From assembly GCA_963735065.1 (NCBI GenBank), contig CAVTJL010000001.1, forward strand, positions 2,108,001 through 2,172,000: a stretch of 64,000 nt of DNA, given 5' to 3'. This stretch comes from CAVTJL01 sp963735065. GTDB taxonomy: Bacteria; Pseudomonadota; Alphaproteobacteria; Geminicoccales; Geminicoccaceae. The translations under genes were made by a program, and so were the position numbers. The notes under the pieces were generated by a model. It was not told the DNA's origin, searched no databases, and worked only from the letters and a program-made list of their open reading frames with translations. Of this stretch, positions 26,071-33,963 are shown in pieces (position 1 is the first letter of the stretch; each line of letters opens with the position of its first letter).

Positions 26071-27180
26071 ATGACGAACGCCAACAGCGAGCTGCGGATC
26101 GCGGTTTTTCCGGGGGACGGGATCGGGGTCGAGGTGATGGACTCGGCAATCGCCACGCTGGAGGTGCTGGAGAAGCGCTTCGGCTTCCGCCTGGCGAAGG
26201 AGCCCCTGCCGGGTGGCGCCACGCTCTACAGGGAGACGGGCGTGGCGATGCCGGAGAGCTCGCTCGAGACCGCCCGCAACGCCGATGCGATCCTCTTCGG
26301 CGCCATGGGCCTGCCGGACGTGCGCTACGCCGACGGTACCGAGATAGCGCCCCTTCTCGACATGCGGCGCGAGTTCGGCCTCTATGCCGGCGCCCGGCCG
26401 GTCCGCCACATGCCGAACACCCCGAGCCCGCTCGCCCATCCGCGCGCCAGCGAGATCGACCTCGTCATCGTCCGCGAATCGACCGAGGGCCTTTTCTACT
26501 CGCGCGGCAAGGGCACGGTGGAGAACGACCAGATCGCGCGCGAGACCCTGGTCATCACGCGGGCCACCAGCGAGAAGCTCTTCGACTTCTGCTTCCGCCT
26601 GGCACGGCGGCGCAAGGAGCGGCGCGGGCGGCCCGGCAAGGTGACCTGCGCCGACAAGTCCAACGTCTTCGTGGCGATGGCCTTCTTCCGCAAGATCTTC
26701 GACGAGCGGGCGGCGCTGTTCCCGGACATCGAGACCGGGCGCACCTACATCGATGCCCTGGCGCTCGACCTCATCCGCCGGCCCTGGGACTTCGACGTGC
26801 TGGTCATGGAGAACATGTTCGGCGACATCATCTCGGACCTGGGCGGCGGCATCGTGGGTGGCATGGGCCTGGCACCCTGCGCCGAGATCGGCGACGACCA
26901 CGCGCTCTTCCAGCCCAGCCACGGCAGCGCCCCCGACATTGCCGGCACCGGCAAGGCTAACCCCACGGCCATGCTGCTCTCGGCAGCGATGATGCTGGAC
27001 TGGCTGGGCGTCCGCCACGGGCGCGACGATCTGGTGGCCGCGGGCCAGGCGCTCGAGGACGCCATCGACCGGGCCTATGCCGAGACGGTCAAAAGCTACG
27101 AGTTCGGCGGCACCGACGGCACCCGCGAGGTGACGAACGCGATCATCGAGCGGCTGGGGGCGGCGACGCCGGCCGCCTGA
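26071..27180 (+). CDS. Isocitrate/isopropylmalate dehydrogenase-family oxidoreductase
   Basis: The 369-residue protein has the beta-decarboxylating dehydrogenase fold. Visible are PGDGIGVEVMDSA at the N-terminus, DLVIVRESTEGLFYSRG, the catalytic lysine region VTCADKSNVF, ENMFGDIISDLGGG with metal-binding aspartates, and the NAD-loop sequence PSHGSAPDIAGTGKANPTAM. Members include isopropylmalate, isocitrate, tartrate and homoisocitrate dehydrogenases. It is encoded beside a CoA-transferase and importer rather than leucine genes, so a catabolic 2-hydroxyacid substrate such as tartrate or malate is more likely. The start is ATG 26071. Confidence 0.88.
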   Translation: MTNANSELRIAVFPGDGIGVEVMDSAIATLEVLEKRFGFRLAKEPLPGGATLYRETGVAMPESSLETARNADAILFGAMGLPDVRYADGTEIAPLLDMRREFGLYAGARPVRHMPNTPSPLAHPRASEIDLVIVRESTEGLFYSRGKGTVENDQIARETLVITRATSEKLFDFCFRLARRRKERRGRPGKVTCADKSNVFVAMAFFRKIFDERAALFPDIETGRTYIDALALDLIRRPWDFDVLVMENMFGDIISDLGGGIVGGMGLAPCAEIGDDHALFQPSHGSAPDIAGTGKANPTAMLLSAAMMLDWLGVRHGRDDLVAAGQALEDAIDRAYAETVKSYEFGGTDGTREVTNAIIERLGAATPAA

Positions 27181-27224
27181 CCGGCCGGCCTGCGCCCGGA
27201 TGTCGCCCGGGAAGGGGCGAAGGC

Positions 27225-27240
27225 TGGCACGTCGCTTGCT
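27225..27240 (+). promoter_or_regulatory. Sigma-54 (-24/-12) promoter upstream of phaZ
   Basis: TGGCAC-GTCGC-TTGCT matches the RpoN consensus TGGCAC-N5-TTGCW at every conserved position, with exact spacing. Transcription would start near 27252, about 43 bases before the phaZ start codon. This makes phaZ a candidate RpoN target needing an enhancer-binding activator. Confidence 0.75.
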
Positions 27241-27294
27241 GCTGATCGTCGGGGGAGCACGCGCGGGCGCGCGGCCGTCCCCGGGACGGGTTGA

Positions 27295-28551
27295 ATGCAT
27301 TACTACACCTACGAGATGACCCACGCCCTGCTCGGGCCGCTGCACAGCCAGAGCAGGATGATGCGGCAGGTCTTCGCCAATCCCTTCAGCCCCTTGGCCT
27401 ACACCCCGGTGGGGCGGACCATCGCTGCCTCCTGCGAGGTGTTCGAGAGCGTCACCAGGCGCTACGACAAGCCCGAGTGGGGCTTCGAGCAGACAAAGAT
27501 CGGCGGGCTTCCGGTGCCGCTGGACGAGCAGGTGGTCTACAGCCGGCCTTTTTGCGACCTGCGCCATTTCGATCGCGACGAGCGGGTCTGCGGCAAGCGC
27601 TATGATCCCAAGGTGCTGCTGATAGCGCCCATGTCCGGCCATTACGCCACGCTGCTGCGCGGCACCGTGCAGGCCATGCTGCCGGACCACAATCTCTACG
27701 TCACCGACTGGCGCGACGCGCGCCAGATCCCGCTTGCCGCGGGCCCCTTCGATCTCGATGACTTCATCGACTACATCATCGACTTCATCCACTTCATCGG
27801 CACCAACACGCACGTCATCGCGGTCTGCCAGCCGGCCGTGCCGGCGCTGGCCGCGGCGGCCCTGATGGCATCCTGGAACGACCCCTGCCGGCCGGTGTCG
27901 CTCACCTTGATGGGCGGCCCGATCGACACGCGGCGCAACCCCACCGTGGTCAACGAGCATGCCCGCTCGCGCAGCCTCGACTGGTTCGAGCGCAACGTCA
28001 TCCACCCGGTGCCCTGGCCCAATCCCGGCTTCATGCGCCAGGTCTATCCCGGCTTCATCCAGCTCACCGGCTTCATGCAGATGAACCTCGAGCGCCACCT
28101 CGAGGCGCATCAGAGCCTGTTCAAGCATCTCGTGCAGGGCGATTGCGACTCTGTGCAGCAGCATCACAAGTTCTACGACGAATATTTGGCCGTCATGGAT
28201 CTTCCAGCCGAGTTTTATTTGCAGACCGTTCAAAAAGTGTTCCAGGAGCACGCGCTTCCGGAAGGAGCGCTGACGCATCGCGGGCATCGGGTCGACTGCA
28301 GGGCGATCCACGACATCACGCTGATGACGATCGAGGGCGAGCGTGACGACATCTGCGGCCTGGGCCAGACCGAGGCGGCCCAGGACCTCTGCTCCAATCT
28401 CCCGCCCGACCACCGCTACCACTATGTCCAGCCGGGCGTGGGCCACTACGGCGTCTTCAACGGCACGCGCTGGCGCACCGAGATCCAGCCGCGCATCCGC
28501 GAGGTGATCCGCACCTCCCAGTTCAAGCGCCGCATCGCCGGCCACGCCTGA
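27295..28551 (+). CDS. phaZ: Intracellular polyhydroxyalkanoate depolymerase
   Basis: The 418-residue alpha/beta-hydrolase lacks a signal peptide and matches intracellular PHB depolymerases: MHYYTYEMTHALLGPL at the start, VLLIAPMSGHYATLLRGTV, YVTDWRDARQIPL and the nucleophile elbow HVIAVCQPAVPAL. In the elbow Cys178 takes the place of the usual serine. The likely charge-relay residues are in ERDDICGLGQ and VQPGVGHYGVFNG. It releases hydroxybutyrate units from storage granules. The start follows a perfect sigma-54 promoter match. Acetoacetyl-CoA synthetase, the other PHB-mobilising enzyme, is encoded at 43301. Confidence 0.93.
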   Translation: MHYYTYEMTHALLGPLHSQSRMMRQVFANPFSPLAYTPVGRTIAASCEVFESVTRRYDKPEWGFEQTKIGGLPVPLDEQVVYSRPFCDLRHFDRDERVCGKRYDPKVLLIAPMSGHYATLLRGTVQAMLPDHNLYVTDWRDARQIPLAAGPFDLDDFIDYIIDFIHFIGTNTHVIAVCQPAVPALAAAALMASWNDPCRPVSLTLMGGPIDTRRNPTVVNEHARSRSLDWFERNVIHPVPWPNPGFMRQVYPGFIQLTGFMQMNLERHLEAHQSLFKHLVQGDCDSVQQHHKFYDEYLAVMDLPAEFYLQTVQKVFQEHALPEGALTHRGHRVDCRAIHDITLMTIEGERDDICGLGQTEAAQDLCSNLPPDHRYHYVQPGVGHYGVFNGTRWRTEIQPRIREVIRTSQFKRRIAGHA

Positions 28552-28560
28552 CGCGCGAGA

Positions 28561-28589
28561 GCAGCCTGCCCTTCGGGCGGGCAGGCTGC
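28561..28589 (+). terminator. Stem-loop after phaZ
   Basis: GCAGCCTGCCC and GGGCAGGCTGC form a perfect 11-bp stem around a 7-base loop, starting nine bases after the phaZ stop. There is no T-run, so it may be a weak terminator or an mRNA-stabilising hairpin. Confidence 0.55.
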
Positions 28590-28698
28590 CCACGGTCCGG
28601 GCAGGCCGCGCGTCGCAGCGCCGCGGCCGCGGCTTGCCCCGACGAGCATGGGAGCAGGCCGTGGCCGGCGCTGCCGGCGCATTCTCGCATGTGCCCGC

Positions 28699-28727
28699 TT
28701 GACCCGCCTCCTGCCACATCCTAAACT
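28699..28727 (+). promoter_or_regulatory. Candidate sigma-70 promoter
   Basis: TTGACC and TAAACT are separated by 17 bases, and the -10 region lies in an AT-rich pocket. The next gene starts 53 bases downstream at 28780. Confidence 0.45.
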
Positions 28728-28779
28728 GTACCATTGGAGAATAATTAGAAGACTCCAAGAAATGACGCGGAGACGCGAC

Positions 28780-29070
28780 ATGCACGCAGTAGTCAGGAAC
28801 TATTCGGGCGAGGGCGCCAAGGCGCTGTTCGATCTGCTCGATCAGCGCAAGGCCGACGTCGAGAAGGCCATGCGCGGCGTGCCGGGCTTCAAGGCCTACA
28901 CGCTGTTCCGCACCGCCGACGGCGGCGTATCGGTCACCGTGTGCAGCGACAAGGCCGGTGCGGAGGCAAGCGTGAAGACGGCTGCCGACTGGGTCCGCCA
29001 GAACGCGGGCGCCACCGGCGTCAAGGCGCCGAAAGTCTCCGAAGGCGCAGTCATTCTCCAGCTCGGCTGA
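28780..29070 (+). CDS. Small protein, possible ferredoxin-like fold
   Basis: The 96-residue product starts MHAVVRNYSGEGAKALFDLL and continues with VPGFKAYTLFRTADGGVSVT and a final GAVILQLG. The pattern resembles a small ferredoxin-like (ABM/Dabb-type) fold. The ATG at 28780 is preferred to 28762 because GGAG lies 7 bases upstream. It has its own promoter candidate and stands alone. The function is unknown. Confidence 0.65.
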   Translation: MHAVVRNYSGEGAKALFDLLDQRKADVEKAMRGVPGFKAYTLFRTADGGVSVTVCSDKAGAEASVKTAADWVRQNAGATGVKAPKVSEGAVILQLG

Positions 29071-29187
29071 GCGGGCACACTCCTTCTCGTCGCCACTCTC
29101 GCGCTCGGCACGGGCATGGATCCTCGTGTCGGGGCACGAGGGTTGACACAAAAGTGAGACGAGGCAACGCGAGGACGCGCTTCCTTT

Positions 29188-29290
29188 GTCATCCCACGGC
29201 CCCGACCGGGGGATCAGGTGTGGCGGCGCAACGGGACAGAGTCGCATAGTCCCCGGCGCCTGACCCGCCGGTCACGCCGTCGGTGACAAG
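29188..29290. repeat. BIME-like intergenic repeat, copy 1
   Basis: The unit begins GTCATCCCACGG...CGGGGGATCAGGTG and ends with an inverted counterpart CGCCTGACCCGCCGG...GGTGACAAG, so two REP-like hairpin ends face each other. The GTCATCC...GGATCA pattern is common in intergenic REP-like elements of alphaproteobacteria. Confidence 0.65.
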
Positions 29291-29395
29291 AAAAAAAGAC
29301 CTGCGGACGCGCGCCTCTCCCTCGTCGCCCCCCGGCTCGACCGGCGGGCCTACTGTGCGAGGCTGGCCACGCTACTCTCGCGTCACGCCTCTATT

Positions 29396-29490
29396 GTCAT
29401 CCTCCGGCGTGACCGGAGGATCAGGTGGCACGGCGCGATGGGAGAGGAGTCGCCTGCCCCCCGCCACCTGACCGCCCGGTCGGTGACAAG
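29396..29490. repeat. BIME-like intergenic repeat, copy 2
   Basis: The same architecture as copy 1 begins about 208 bases later: GTCATCCTCCGGCGTGACCGG then AGGATCAGGTGG, a spacer, and the inverted CCACCTGACCGCCCGGTCGG then TGACAAG. The two copies are in direct orientation. Confidence 0.65.
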
Positions 29491-29768
29491 TAAAGGCGCC
29501 GTGCCCCTAGGATGGGGTGGTCTTTTTGTCTGTCACTCTCCTTTTTTTGCTCCTCCACCGCCTCCGCCCCGCTCTCTCCCAGCAGGGCTTGGCGGCTCTC
29601 GGCGTAGAGCAGGACCCTGTCGGCCACGCCCGGGTTGCTCCGGGCGAAGGCGACGAGGTCCGAGACAAGCTCGGCGGCGACGGACTCTTTCGACGCCTCA
29701 ATCGCGTCGTCGGCCGGTGCAGCGCCGATCTCATTCGCGGCGTGCAGCTCGGGATGACGGACCGTCAT
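29421..29768 (-). CDS. Doubtful small open frame
   Basis: A 115-codon frame reads MTVRHPELHAANEIGAAP, then ESVAAELVSDLVAFARSNPG and VADRVLLYAESRQALLG. The first 75 residues look protein-like, acidic and helical, with G/C-rich third positions. The 3' end runs into repeat copy 2, no ribosome site is obvious and no family was recognised. It may be a decayed gene. Confidence 0.25.
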   Translation of the reverse strand: MTVRHPELHAANEIGAAPADDAIEASKESVAAELVSDLVAFARSNPGVADRVLLYAESRQALLGESGAEAVEEQKKESDRQKDHPILGARRLYLSPTGRSGGGGQATPLPSRRAT

Positions 29769-29822
29769 GCGCGTCGCGAGGCGGCGCAGGCCAGCGCGCG
29801 AGAAGGTGCGTGCCCCACTCCG

Positions 29823-30344
29823 CTAACTGCGCGTCAAGACGCCTTCATAGAGGAAGTTGGTTGCGCCTTTGCCCATCACGGGGATCACATCGTGGAACCT
29901 GATGACCCCGCCGAGACGCTCGCCCGCGACGTAGTGGATGCATGATCCGCTCGTCTCCTTCTCGACAGCCGGTTGGGGGCAGGAGCCTGACGGCCAGGTG
30001 GCCGTGAAGGCGTAGACGGTCTCGAGCTTGACCGGCTCGCCGTCGAGCTTGCCTTCGAACTCTTCCCGACCGAGCTCGGTTGTCAAGGCAAAGCCGTTCA
30101 GCTCACGGCAGGTGAGATGCTGAACGAAGATTGCCCAACAGCCTTCGAGGCTGCCCTCCAGCTCCAGGCCCAGATCGGCCTTTTTCGGGGCGCCACAATC
30201 CGACGGAACGCTGTTTCCGGAAACCGAGATCACCCTGTCCTGAGCGGAGGCGGCATCTGCGCCCGCCAGCATCGTCAAGACCAGGAAAGTTGCGGCCATA
30301 AGGCCCGCGCTGGGCAAAGCCGTCAAGTTGCCGTCTCGTCCCAT
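29823..30344 (-). CDS. Secreted protein of unknown function
   Basis: The 173-residue protein starts at ATG 30344 behind a strong GAGAGGAGGAAG site and has a Sec signal peptide ending around GADAASAQ. The mature part contains five or six cysteines (PSDCGAPKK, EGCWAIF, HLTCREL, SGSCPQP, SGSCIHYV), suggesting periplasmic disulfides. It is beta-rich in appearance (LETVYAFTATWP, GGVIRFHDVIPVMG). No family was recognised. It is transcribed divergently from the oxalate decarboxylase gene, 600 bases away. Confidence 0.65.
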   Translation of the reverse strand: MGRDGNLTALPSAGLMAATFLVLTMLAGADAASAQDRVISVSGNSVPSDCGAPKKADLGLELEGSLEGCWAIFVQHLTCRELNGFALTTELGREEFEGKLDGEPVKLETVYAFTATWPSGSCPQPAVEKETSGSCIHYVAGERLGGVIRFHDVIPVMGKGATNFLYEGVLTRS

Positions 30345-30941
30345 TTCCGCTTCCTCCTCTCGGTGCAAATGGAAATGCGCCCTCGGGCACAATTCCAAAA
30401 GCGGCTCGGATGCAGTTGGCGGTAAACGTATCGCCTGGACAGTCTTCGGCAGACCACGTCGGCATTGCTGTTCCGGCCCGCGGGCAATGGCAAGCGCGCG
30501 ACATGGTCGACAGAAGCTTCCACGCGACCCGACATAATATCCGATAAAGATTACGCTGTCGACCCGGCGCCTTCATCCGCGAAGGCATGCGCGCAGCGTC
30601 GACGGCCTTCGCAGGCGGCCGGGCCGGAAGCGCGTCGGCAGAAACGATGCCGCTCACATCGCCACGTCCCGCTCCCGGCTCCTCGACATCGGCGCAAGCC
30701 CGAGGAGCCGATGGAAGGGCGGCGCCGGAGGCCGCGAGCCGTCCGGCGCTTCTCACGCCAATCCTTGCGAAGCCTGCCTGCAGGCGGAGCGAGGTCATCC
30801 CATAAGCGCGCCCGGGCGGCATCTATCGACTATCGGCTGGTTGGCGTCTTGAAGAGGGCGTGGCGCCGGCTCATGCTCGGCGGCCGCGGCCCGATGCCGG
30901 CTCGTGGACGGCGCTTTCGGTGCGCTGTCACCAGAAAAGAC
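30345..30941. other. Long leader upstream of the oxalate decarboxylase gene
   Basis: No gene was recognised in these ~600 bases. The frame that extends the decarboxylase upstream shows arginine-rich, low-quality translation and is not counted as coding. One AT-rich pocket near 30533-30550 (CATAATATCC) might hold a promoter. Confidence 0.4.
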
Positions 30942-32225
30942 ATGCGACAGGGAACCAAGCTGTTGAAAAAAGAGAAAAAACTATCGCGCCGCGAGGTGCT
31001 GGCGACGACGGCGGCCGGTGGGGCCGTCATGGCCGCCTCGGCGGCGGGGGCGGCCAGCTTCGGCAATCCCGACCAGCCGCCGCAGGGGGCGGTGAACGTC
31101 ACCGATCCCGCCGCGCTGGCGATCCCCGGCCCGCATGACGGCGCGCTCGCCGGCACCGAGCCTTCCTTCCTCACCCCGCCGCCCACCGACGTCGGCAGCT
31201 CGCCGCAGCTCTGGGCCTCGTTCAACCTCGCGCCGCGGCGCGTCCAGGACGGCGGCTGGGGCCGGCAGGTGACGCAGAGCGACTTCGCGATCTCGACCGA
31301 GATCTCCGGCGTCAACATGCGGCTCTCGGCCGGCGGCATCCGCGAGCTGCACTGGCACCAGCAGGCCGAGTGGGCGATCATGACCTATGGCCACTGCCGG
31401 GTCACCGTGTTGGATGCGCTGGGGCGCCCGTCGGTCGAGGATGTGAAGGAGGGCGATCTCTGGTATTTTCCGCCCGGCCTGCCGCACTCGCTGCAGGGGC
31501 TGGGGCCGGACGGCGCCGAGTTCGTGCTGGCCTTCGACAATGGCGCCTCGTCCGAGTTCAACACCCTGCCGGCGACCGACTGGCTGGCCCACACGCCGCC
31601 CGAGGTCCTGGCGCTGAATTTCGGCGTGCCGGCCGAGACGTTCGCGAACATCCCGCTGCAGAACCGCTGGATCTTCCAGGGCAAGGTGCCGGGGCCGCTG
31701 GCCGAGGCGCAGGCGGCCGCTGCCGCCGGCGCCGGCAAGCCCGACTTTCCGTTCGTGTTCAGCCTCGCCGCCGCCGAGCCCACCAAAGCCAACAAGAGCG
31801 GCTCGGTGCGCATCGCCGACAGCAGCAACTTCCGCGTGGCGAAGACGGTCGCGGCGGGCCTGGTCACCGTCAGGCCCGGCGCCCTGCGGGCCATGCACTG
31901 GCATCCCAACGCCGACGAGTGGCAGTATTATCTGAAGGGCACCGGCCGCATGACGGTGTTCAATGCCGGCCCCTCGGCCGTCACCGCCGACTTCCATCCG
32001 GGCGACATCGGCTACGTCAAGAAGGGCCTGGGCCACTATGTCTTGAACACCGGCACGACCGACCTCGTCTTCGTCGCCGTCTTTCGCTCGGCGCGCTACG
32101 AGGAGGTGGGGCTGGCGGACTGGCTGGCCCACACCCCGCCCGAGATGGTGGCGGCGACGTTCAACCTCGACCCGGCGGTGGTGGCGAGGTTCCCCCGGGA
32201 CGGGGCGGCGTTCCTGCCGGCGTGA
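30942..32225 (+). CDS. Bicupin oxalate decarboxylase family protein, Tat-exported
   Basis: The 427-residue protein begins with a twin-arginine leader (LSRREVLATTAAGGAVMAAS) and has two cupin domains. Each keeps manganese ligands: ELHWHQQAEWA with LPHSLQ in the first, and AMHWHPNADEW with GLGHYVLN in the second. The first-domain lid reads ASSEFNT, retaining the glutamate that in decarboxylases acts as general acid, so decarboxylation of oxalate to formate and CO2 is more likely than oxidation. The start at 30942 is chosen because it places the RR motif near the N-terminus. Export suggests periplasmic oxalate degradation. Confidence 0.88.
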   Translation: MRQGTKLLKKEKKLSRREVLATTAAGGAVMAASAAGAASFGNPDQPPQGAVNVTDPAALAIPGPHDGALAGTEPSFLTPPPTDVGSSPQLWASFNLAPRRVQDGGWGRQVTQSDFAISTEISGVNMRLSAGGIRELHWHQQAEWAIMTYGHCRVTVLDALGRPSVEDVKEGDLWYFPPGLPHSLQGLGPDGAEFVLAFDNGASSEFNTLPATDWLAHTPPEVLALNFGVPAETFANIPLQNRWIFQGKVPGPLAEAQAAAAAGAGKPDFPFVFSLAAAEPTKANKSGSVRIADSSNFRVAKTVAAGLVTVRPGALRAMHWHPNADEWQYYLKGTGRMTVFNAGPSAVTADFHPGDIGYVKKGLGHYVLNTGTTDLVFVAVFRSARYEEVGLADWLAHTPPEMVAATFNLDPAVVARFPRDGAAFLPA

Positions 32226-32252
32226 GGCCCCCGGCCTGTCACCGGCCCGGCG

Positions 32253-33074
32253 TCATCCCTTCAGCGCCCCGCCGAGAATGGCCTTGCCCAGGAACCGGTA
32301 GGCGACGAAGCCCAGCACCAGCGGCGGCAGGATGGACATGCTCATCGCAGCCGCCGTGGCGCCCCACTTCACGCCCCAGGAGGTGATGAAGAAGGTGGCG
32401 CCGACGGTGACCGGCACGGCGTTCTTGGTCGAGAGGATGAGGCCGAACAAGAACTCGTTCCAGGCGCCGATGAAGGTGAGGACGACGACGGCCAGAAGGG
32501 CGGGGCGGGCGAGGGGGAGGATCACGTGGCGCAGCACGCCCGCCGTGCCGGCGCCGTCGACGCGCGCGGCCTCCTCGAGCTCGAGGGGCAGCTCGCGCAG
32601 CCAGCCGACGAGGACGAGGAGCGCCACGGGCAGCCCGATCAGGCAGGCAATGAAGGAAAGGCCGGTGCGGGTGTCGAGGAGGCCCGTCGCCTGGAACAGC
32701 AGATAGATCGGGATGGCGAAGACGACGAGGGGGATGGCGCGCAGGCTGAGCACCAGGGGCACGAGGGTGCGGCGGCCGGCCTTCAGACGGACGACGGCGT
32801 AGGCGGCGGGCAGGCAGAGAAGGAGGGCCAGCACCGTGCCGCCTGCGGCGATCAGCGTGCTGTTCACGATATAGTGGAGGAAATCGACCGTGGGGTCCCT
32901 GAGGACCGTGCGGTAGTGCTCGAGCGTGGGGCTGAAGAGCCAGACGGGCGGCGAGGCGTTGATGTCGGCCGTGGTCTTCAGCGAGGTCAAAAGCGTCGCC
33001 AGGATCGGGAAGTTGAAGACGAAGGCGGCGACAACGAACAGAAGCCAGCGGGCGGCATGGCCGAGGCGGCTCAT
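32253..33074 (-). CDS. ABC sugar transporter permease, MalG/UgpE type
   Basis: The 273-residue inner-membrane protein has six predicted helices and the cytoplasmic EAA coupling loop (EEAARVDGAGTAGVLRHVIL, then PLARP). It is the second permease of a carbohydrate CUT1-type importer. The ATG overlaps the stop of the preceding permease gene by four bases. The 3' end lies 27 bases from the convergent oxalate decarboxylase gene. No ATPase gene follows it. Confidence 0.92.
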   Translation of the reverse strand: MSRLGHAARWLLFVVAAFVFNFPILATLLTSLKTTADINASPPVWLFSPTLEHYRTVLRDPTVDFLHYIVNSTLIAAGGTVLALLLCLPAAYAVVRLKAGRRTLVPLVLSLRAIPLVVFAIPIYLLFQATGLLDTRTGLSFIACLIGLPVALLVLVGWLRELPLELEEAARVDGAGTAGVLRHVILPLARPALLAVVVLTFIGAWNEFLFGLILSTKNAVPVTVGATFFITSWGVKWGATAAAMSMSILPPLVLGFVAYRFLGKAILGGALKG

Positions 33075-33937
33075 GGGCCCGCACCCTTGAGCTGGAGGCG
33101 CATAGCCAGGAGGATGAGGGCCAGGGACGCCGCGAACAGCAGCATCGCCTCGGCGATGGCAAGCCCGAGATCGCCCGCCTGGAAGAAGCTCTTATAGATA
33201 TGGATGCTGGCGCTGGTGGTGAGGGTTCCGGGGCCGCCGCCGGTCAGCACGTAGATGTGGTCGAAGACGCGAAAGCCGTCGATGAAGCGGACGGCGGCGG
33301 TGAGAAAAAGGGTGGGGAGGAGCAGCGGCAGGGTGATGCGGGCGAGGCGCTGAAAGGCGCTGGCGCCGTCGATGAGGGCCGCCTCCATCAGCTCGGCCGG
33401 GATGGCCTGCAGCCCGGTGAAAAGAAGAAGAAAAGCAAAAGGCGTCCACTGCAGGATTTCTATGAGCACGAGGGTGGTGGTGACCCAGTCGGGACCCAAA
33501 AGATTGGGGTAGAGGCCCAGCATGTCGAGATAGGCGGGCACCAGGCCCACGAACTCGTTCAGCAAGAGCCGCCACATCACGCCCAAAAGCGCCGGCGAGA
33601 CCATCATCGGCAGGAGCAAAAGCGCCATGAGCCAGCGGTGCCGCTCGATCAGCGGGCGCAGCGCCAAGGCGAGGCCCAGGCCCAAAAAAAGCTCGGTGGT
33701 GGCGGTGACGAGCGCAAAGCGAAGCGAGAAAAGCAGAGCGTGAAAAAAGGCGGGGTCGGTCAGCGCCGCCCGGTAGTTGGCAAGGCCGGCCCAGGCGGGG
33801 GCGGCCAGGGTGGCGAAGCTGAAGCTGGCGAAGCTGTAGCCGAGGTCGAGGACGAAGGGCAGGCCCAGCAGCGCCAGGAGGAAGAGGGCCAGCGGCGCGA
33901 GAAGAAAGAGCTTCTCGCGCCGGGCCGTGTCGAGCAA
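33071..33937 (-). CDS. ABC sugar transporter permease, MalF/UgpA type
   Basis: The 288-residue protein has six helices and an EAA loop (ELMEAALIDGASAFQRLARI, TLPLL). The start is TTG at 33937, the only in-frame start candidate between the binding-protein stop and the first helix; the ribosome site is weak, so coupling to the upstream gene is likely. It pairs with the permease encoded downstream to form the channel of a CUT1-type sugar importer. Confidence 0.9.
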   Translation of the reverse strand: MLDTARREKLFLLAPLALFLLALLGLPFVLDLGYSFASFSFATLAAPAWAGLANYRAALTDPAFFHALLFSLRFALVTATTELFLGLGLALALRPLIERHRWLMALLLLPMMVSPALLGVMWRLLLNEFVGLVPAYLDMLGLYPNLLGPDWVTTTLVLIEILQWTPFAFLLLFTGLQAIPAELMEAALIDGASAFQRLARITLPLLLPTLFLTAAVRFIDGFRVFDHIYVLTGGGPGTLTTSASIHIYKSFFQAGDLGLAIAEAMLLFAASLALILLAMRLQLKGAGP

Positions 33938-33963
33938 GCCGCCCGTCCGGGAGGTCGTGGCCG

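Larger units (their letters stand above)
29071..29822. other. Repeat-containing intergenic region
   Basis: This 750-base stretch contains two BIME-like repeat units (29188-29290 and 29396-29490) and one doubtful small open frame. Nothing else was recognised. Confidence 0.6.

Noticed and set aside
23731..29247. A minus-strand frame of more than 1800 codons, antisense to the permease, CoA-transferase, dehydrogenase and phaZ genes
   Set aside because: It is antisense to five well-supported genes, its translation is rich in Arg, Gly, His and Asp without domains, and long antisense frames are expected in high-GC DNA with biased codon use.
30465..30941. An N-terminal extension of the oxalate decarboxylase by 159 codons
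   Set aside because: It is arginine-rich, lacks homology and would bury the twin-arginine export signal.
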